Below, piece after piece: positions 6,143-9,530 of a stretch of 9,530 nucleotides of DNA. The DNA is from Herpetosiphonaceae bacterium. Its GTDB lineage: Bacteria > Chloroflexota > Chloroflexia > Chloroflexales > Kallotenuaceae. The stretch is from contig JASKZZ010000035.1 of NCBI GenBank assembly GCA_030147335.1, forward strand, positions 1-9,530, in the 5' to 3' direction. The notes beneath the pieces are model-generated. The model was not told the origin of the DNA and ran no database searches. It saw only the letters and a list, made by a program, of their open reading frames with translations. A program made the position numbers and the translations under genes. Position 1 is the stretch's first letter; each line of letters starts with the position of its first letter.

Positions 6143-8836
6143 TTAGTGCTTCACTGCGCGCATTTCCGCGTACATGCGATAGGCTTCGTTAGCACGGTCA
6201 GGCTGGCCAAGCGCCCCATACATCTGGCCAAGCGCATAATACAGCTGTGGATCGTCGCGCTTTACGGTAATTGCTTGCTGCAAGATCGAGACAGCTTCAT
6301 TAGCATCACCTGTGGCATACAGTGTTTCGGCCAGCTGTGTCAGCGCCGTGACATTATTGGGATCGTGCTTGCTGGCGCTGGTGAATGCGTTGATCGCATC
6401 GCCAAGTCGACCGGCGGCCTTGTATGCAACGCCAAGACCAAAATACGTTTCTGCCTGGTCGGGGGCAAGTTCACGAGCACGGCTAAACGAACTAATTGCT
6501 CGGTCAAATTGCTTTGAGGCAACATACAACGCGCCTAGTTCGCGCAACACTCGTGTGTTTTGCGGATCGGCCTTTTGCGCCTGCCGCAACGTCACAATCG
6601 CTTCTTCCAGCTGTCCGTTTTGGCGCTGCATCTGCCCAAGCTGTAACAAGGTTGGGACATGACCCGGCAGCAGCTCAGAGGCACGTGTCATCAGTTGTAG
6701 CGCTTCTCGGTTTCGTCGCAAGTCACTGTAGATGCTGGCGAGTAAGCGATGTGCCTCGCCGTCCTGTGCATTAATACTGATGGTTTGACGCAGCGCATCC
6801 ACGGCACTTGACACGTCACCATCACTGAGCGCGGCAATCGCCAGATTATAATACGCCGCCGAGAATTGAGGGTCGAGCGCGGTTGCTCGATGATACGCTG
6901 CGATTGCCTGATCCAACGTTGCGCGGCTGCTTGTTTCACGGGCTTGTGACGCGCGAATATTTCCTAACAGGTACGCTGTGTTGGCATCATTGGGCGCTAT
7001 CCGACCGGCCTGCTCCAGTGTTTGGGCGGCCCGCTCAAGTTCGCCCTGCTCCGCCCGTAGTTCTGCCAGCTCATGATAGGTCGCCAGTTCATGTGAATCA
7101 ATCTCAAGCGCTGCTTTGAGTGCCGCCAATGCTTCAGCGGTTCGACCACTACGCCGCAATACTTTTCCTAGCTGAATATGAGCTGGGGCATAAAGTGGCT
7201 CTTTGGCAAGCGCGGCTCGGAACTCATGCTCGGCCTCGGCATCACGAAACTGACGCAAATAGGCAAAGCCTAGGTCCATATGAGCGCGTGCATCGGCGGT
7301 AACAATGGTGCGTCGTGCGATAGGGCTAAGCGCATCGGGCGAGGTGCCGGTTTGCTTGTACAAACGCGCGAGGGCCGCATAGGCTTCTGCGTAGTTGGGC
7401 TGGATGGCAATGGCTTGTTCCAACGCTTCCATCGCGCCTGGCGCATCCTGAGCCTGCTCGCGTAACAGCCCTAGCAAATAAAATGTGGTGGCGTGGTGTG
7501 GATCAAGGGCGAGCGCGCGTTCAAGCTGTTGTTGCGCGGCGCTTAGCTCACCCCGCTCAATCAACATTGCGGCAAGATCTCGCCGCGCTTCGACATCAAG
7601 TGGTTGAGCAGAAACAGCGTGTTCAAGGGCTTGTCGAGCGGCTTGCGGGTTGCCGTTCTCGCGCAGAATTGCAGCAAGACCACGGTAGCTTTCACTAAGC
7701 AGGGGATCAAGCTGGATGGCGCGCTCAAAATGCTGCTTGGCATCCTGCTGACGATCAACTCGCTGTTGCAGCACCGCCAGATTATGATGCGCCAGCGCGA
7801 TGTCGTCGTGATGCGCTACTGCTTCGGTCAGTTGGTCAAGCGCAGCTACTGTTTCGCCGCGCAGGGCATGCACAACGCCTACGTTAACCGCCGCTTCGCC
7901 ATGTCCGTCGCCGATGTATGTTGATGCGTCACGAATGGAACGATATGCTGCCAGCGCTTGATCCCAGCGTTCGTTGACAACATGCATGTTGCCTGAAAGA
8001 AGATGAGCAGCCGCAACGGCCGGGCTAAGATGACCATTCGTTTCGGGTGTGACGCGCACAGCCGCAAGCTCATTGATTGCTTCTTCGTCGGCGTTGTAGG
8101 CATAGAATACGCTGCCAAGCAGCAATGACCAGAGCTGTTGAACACCGACATAGCGCGCCTGCCAGACGCGTAGTCGTTGAATTGGCAGTTCGATCGTTTG
8201 CAAGCCGCACAGCCGTAGGTCACTTTGTGGAATCGGTGGCTCGACGCGCCGAGTAAAGGTAATGTGTGGCGCAAAGATTAACTCTTTACTATCCGGTCGT
8301 TGGGTAACCCCCCAGATGATAATGTCGGCGTTTGCCTCATCACCCAATAAGATTGCTTGGCGCTCGTCGGCGATATAAGGTAGCGGGACCAGTGATACAT
8401 CTGGAATTGGTGTGATCAGCTTGCGAATAGTATGCGTTAGCATTTCGCCAAGCTCAATGCCGCCATCGGGAAGTGGCAGGATCGTCTCGCCTTCTTCGCT
8501 GAGTACCGGCTCCCATCCCGGACGTGGACGCAGCATTTGGAGCAGGCTGCGCCGTGGCTCCTGCACTCCCTGCAGCGTATCGTCACCAAAGCTCGCCACG
8601 CCCACTACGACTCGTCCAGTCGATGCTTTGCGCGGTGGAACATTCAGCAGCGCCCAGATTGCAATCAGCAGCACCGCGATAATAACGCGCACACCAAAAA
8701 ACAGCCAGCTGACGAACGGGCTGACTCCCGGCTGTGCTGCCACATATAGCGCAAGCGGCACGAGCAAAACCGCAATTACTGCACAGGCCAGTAATGTCGA
8801 GCGGCGAAAACGAGGAATGGCGAATCGGAGTCGCAT
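6143..8836 (-). CDS. large membrane-anchored tetratricopeptide repeat protein
   Basis: This 897-residue protein begins with two hydrophobic segments (about 14-34 and 41-65) joined by a very short loop, an N-terminal anchor with most of the protein probably in the cytoplasm. Residues 75-200 form a compact alpha/beta region (RVVVGVASFG, then ANADIIIWGV near 169-177) whose strand pattern resembles the small domains seen before TPRs in FlgO/CsgG- or TolB-N-like proteins; this is a weak resemblance. From about 270 to the C-terminus there are about 17 TPR units, recognisable by the recurrent pattern of A..LG..., A...L..A, and a D-P/P-N turn (for example LDPLLSESYRGLA 376-388, ALDPHHATTFYLLG 443-456, and DPNNVTALTQLAETLYATGD 825-844). 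Such arrays act as protein-binding scaffolds, so the protein probably assembles or regulates a complex at the membrane; the partner is unknown. There is no Shine-Dalgarno before the ATG at 8836. A terminator follows at 6091-6124. Confidence 0.9.
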   Translation of the reverse strand: MRLRFAIPRFRRSTLLACAVIAVLLVPLALYVAAQPGVSPFVSWLFFGVRVIIAVLLIAIWALLNVPPRKASTGRVVVGVASFGDDTLQGVQEPRRSLLQMLRPRPGWEPVLSEEGETILPLPDGGIELGEMLTHTIRKLITPIPDVSLVPLPYIADERQAILLGDEANADIIIWGVTQRPDSKELIFAPHITFTRRVEPPIPQSDLRLCGLQTIELPIQRLRVWQARYVGVQQLWSLLLGSVFYAYNADEEAINELAAVRVTPETNGHLSPAVAAAHLLSGNMHVVNERWDQALAAYRSIRDASTYIGDGHGEAAVNVGVVHALRGETVAALDQLTEAVAHHDDIALAHHNLAVLQQRVDRQQDAKQHFERAIQLDPLLSESYRGLAAILRENGNPQAARQALEHAVSAQPLDVEARRDLAAMLIERGELSAAQQQLERALALDPHHATTFYLLGLLREQAQDAPGAMEALEQAIAIQPNYAEAYAALARLYKQTGTSPDALSPIARRTIVTADARAHMDLGFAYLRQFRDAEAEHEFRAALAKEPLYAPAHIQLGKVLRRSGRTAEALAALKAALEIDSHELATYHELAELRAEQGELERAAQTLEQAGRIAPNDANTAYLLGNIRASQARETSSRATLDQAIAAYHRATALDPQFSAAYYNLAIAALSDGDVSSAVDALRQTISINAQDGEAHRLLASIYSDLRRNREALQLMTRASELLPGHVPTLLQLGQMQRQNGQLEEAIVTLRQAQKADPQNTRVLRELGALYVASKQFDRAISSFSRARELAPDQAETYFGLGVAYKAAGRLGDAINAFTSASKHDPNNVTALTQLAETLYATGDANEAVSILQQAITVKRDDPQLYYALGQMYGALGQPDRANEAYRMYAEMRAVKH

Positions 8837-8842
8837 ACGCTG

Positions 8843-8871
8843 ATTATGCCGGAGCTTGCCACGATCAGCAA
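8843..8871 (-). promoter_or_regulatory. candidate promoter giving a leaderless TPR-gene transcript
   Basis: On the minus strand TTGCTG (8866-8871) and CATAAT (8843-8848) are separated by exactly 17 bases. The -10 matches 5/6 of TATAAT; the -35 keeps TTG. Only six bases lie between the -10 and the ATG at 8834-8836, so transcription would start at or just before the A of ATG. This agrees with the lack of a ribosome binding site there. Confidence 0.45.
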
Positions 8872-9020
8872 TTACAAACGGTCGTAATCACGGATGGGCC
8901 GTTTGGCACGTAGAAAAAGGACGTATCGAGTATATCTCTTGAGTCGCGTGCAAACGGAGCACAAGCTGTGCATGCGCTACGCTATAGCCGATCTGGCCAA
9001 TAAGGGGTAGCTATTGCTAT
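8872..9020. other. intergenic stretch without recognised gene
   Basis: This stretch lies between the TPR gene promoter and the hairpin pair. No ORF with coding character or ribosome binding site is visible on either strand, and there is no tRNA-like fold. The only structure seen is a 13-base imperfect palindrome, GCACA-AGC-TGTGC (8959-8971), which could be a protein-binding site but may be chance. Confidence 0.5.
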
Positions 9021-9041
9021 GGTTGTTCAGGAAAAACAACC
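9021..9041 (-). other. secondary hairpin adjacent to the terminator
   Basis: GGTTGTT (9021-9027) and AACAACC (9035-9041) form a perfect 7-bp stem with a 7-base loop. On the minus strand this hairpin comes directly after the GC-rich terminator stem and takes in its T-run. The two structures share base 9041 and cannot both form completely. Confidence 0.5.
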
Positions 9042-9072
9042 AGCCGCGCTCCCTTAGCAGGAACTGCGGCTG
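9035..9072 (-). terminator. probable intrinsic terminator after the small-protein gene
   Basis: On the minus strand, CAGCCGC (9066-9072) pairs with GCGGCTG (9041-9047) across an 18-base loop, and GTTGTTTTT follows at once. A GC-rich stem with a T-run is typical of Rho-independent termination, though the loop is long. It lies 43 bases after the small ORF stop (9116) and would end the unit containing the Mur-ligase-like gene and the small gene. Confidence 0.6.
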
Positions 9073-9115
9073 ATTTTAGCAGTACGTGTGGTTGTGAAGA
9101 CCGAGGGTATACTTT

Positions 9116-9244
9116 CTAGCGTGGACGTCGACGCCCCAAAACCCAGGTGATTACCAAGAACACTAGCGATGGCCAACCGCCTGGAGCACGAAACATACGA
9201 ACCATCGAACGCAAGCTCAATATTCGGAAAATAAGTTTTAACAT
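9116..9244 (-). CDS. probable small basic membrane protein (42 aa)
   Basis: A 42-codon ORF begins with ATG at 9242-9244 and ends with TAG. A strong GGAGGGAG (9254-9261) lies nine bases upstream. The product starts MLKLIFRILSLRSMVRMFRA, a positively charged amphipathic segment, continues with APGGWPS, then a hydrophobic stretch (WPSLVFLVITWVLG, about 24-37) that could span or insert in the membrane, and ends in GRRRPR. This charge and hydrophobicity layout is typical of small integral membrane proteins. It lies 85 bases after the Mur-ligase-like gene and before a terminator-like hairpin, so it may be the last gene of that unit. An overlapping 81-codon frame (9054-9299) ends inside the terminator loop and has no Shine-Dalgarno at its GTG, so I prefer the 42-residue product. 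The function is unknown, and coding status rests on signals rather than homology. Confidence 0.5.
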   Translation of the reverse strand: MLKLIFRILSLRSMVRMFRAPGGWPSLVFLVITWVLGRRRPR

Positions 9245-9329
9245 AGGTCAATTCTCCCTCCGAACATAAATATGGCAGGAACCGGACCAACGATGACACC
9301 GCTAAAAATCAGATTGATCCGTAATACTA

Positions 9330-9530
9330 TCAAAGATTGCTGCTAGCCCAGCCCTGTAACCGCTCCAGCATTTGGTTCCGTTGCGCATGAGCCGCCACAA
9401 GTACGACATCGCCCGGGTTGACCAGTGCTATTGCCGCAGTGAGCGCATTTACCTCGCCGGTAAAGGTTTGGATTTGATCCCGCTTGATGCCGTTGCTTTC
9501 AACTCCGTCGCGGTACAACTGGGTAATCTC
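9330..9530 (-). CDS. C-terminal end of a Mur-ligase / cyanophycin-synthetase-like protein (partial)
   Basis: The reading frame is open from the right edge to TGA at 9330-9332, giving the last 66 residues; the N-terminal part is outside the window. The sequence runs EITQLYRDGVESNGIKRDQI, then EVNALTAAIALVNPGDVVLVAA. The pattern resembles the C-terminus of cyanophycin synthetase and related Mur-ligase-type ATP-dependent amide ligases, where a segment like 'E-L-xx-G-xx-G-xxxxxI ... E-xx-A-xx-A-xxx-xx-GD-VV' forms the last beta-alpha units of the C-terminal domain. The ATP site and central ligase motifs are not in view, so both substrate and exact family remain uncertain. Apparent internal starts such as the TTG at 9518 should not be taken as the gene start. 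It is followed 85 bases later by the probable small membrane gene. Confidence 0.55.
   Translation of the reverse strand, partial: EITQLYRDGVESNGIKRDQIQTFTGEVNALTAAIALVNPGDVVLVAAHAQRNQMLERLQGWASSNL

Noticed and set aside
8412..8843. 143-codon open frame on the + strand
   Set aside because: Antisense to the N-terminal region of the TPR protein, Ser/Arg/Thr-rich, with no motif or start signal.
9054..9299. 81-codon minus-strand frame overlapping the small ORF
   Set aside because: Its GTG start has no Shine-Dalgarno, its stop falls in the loop of the terminator hairpin, and the product has no recognisable pattern. A TTG within it near the GGAGGGAG site is possible but less convincing than the 42-residue frame.

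Overview
The window is a stretch of bacterial chromosome in which every gene I can support lies on the minus strand, so it reads right to left. It holds two partial genes at the edges, six complete larger genes and one probable small gene. Base composition is moderately GC-rich. There are no mobile elements, tRNAs, rRNAs or CRISPR arrays. The gene content fits a Chloroflexota bacterium, perhaps of class Chloroflexia: a stand-alone B12-binding mutase subunit, a long membrane-anchored TPR protein, a GT4 glycogen-synthase-like enzyme, and proteins that join low-complexity linkers to membrane domains. This is an inference from gene style, not a marker-based assignment.

Right end (8837-9530): the 3' end of a gene resembling the C-terminus of cyanophycin synthetase / Mur ligases, then a probable 42-residue basic membrane peptide with a strong ribosome binding site, then a minus-strand hairpin followed by a T-run that probably ends this unit. 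Middle (5966-8836): an 897-residue protein with two N-terminal membrane segments, a small alpha/beta domain and about 17 TPR repeats. A promoter-like pair placed just before its ATG suggests a leaderless transcript. A perfect 16-bp-stem terminator follows it.

Left of that, a new unit probably starts with a GT4 glycosyltransferase that uses a TTG start behind a perfect AGGAGG. Its leader contains inverted and direct repeats around a TTGACA. Next come a TPR-plus-membrane protein whose 3' end overlaps aroC, then aroC (chorismate synthase), a six-helix membrane protein with a repeat-containing acidic N-terminus, and a TyrA-family (prephenate dehydrogenase) protein. The window ends inside a gene for a methylmalonyl-CoA-mutase-type B12-binding subunit, which appears to have its own promoter.

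The metabolic theme is the shikimate/tyrosine branch: AroC makes chorismate, and TyrA would act after chorismate mutase. However, the TyrA-like protein has lost both the central glycine of its dinucleotide-binding loop and the catalytic histidine of the HPM motif. It may be a non-catalytic or repurposed paralogue, and this is the most interesting observation here. Other points worth a second look are the unannotated small membrane protein, the paired hairpins downstream of it, and the operator-like repeats before the glycosyltransferase. I found no clear new defence or mobile system.
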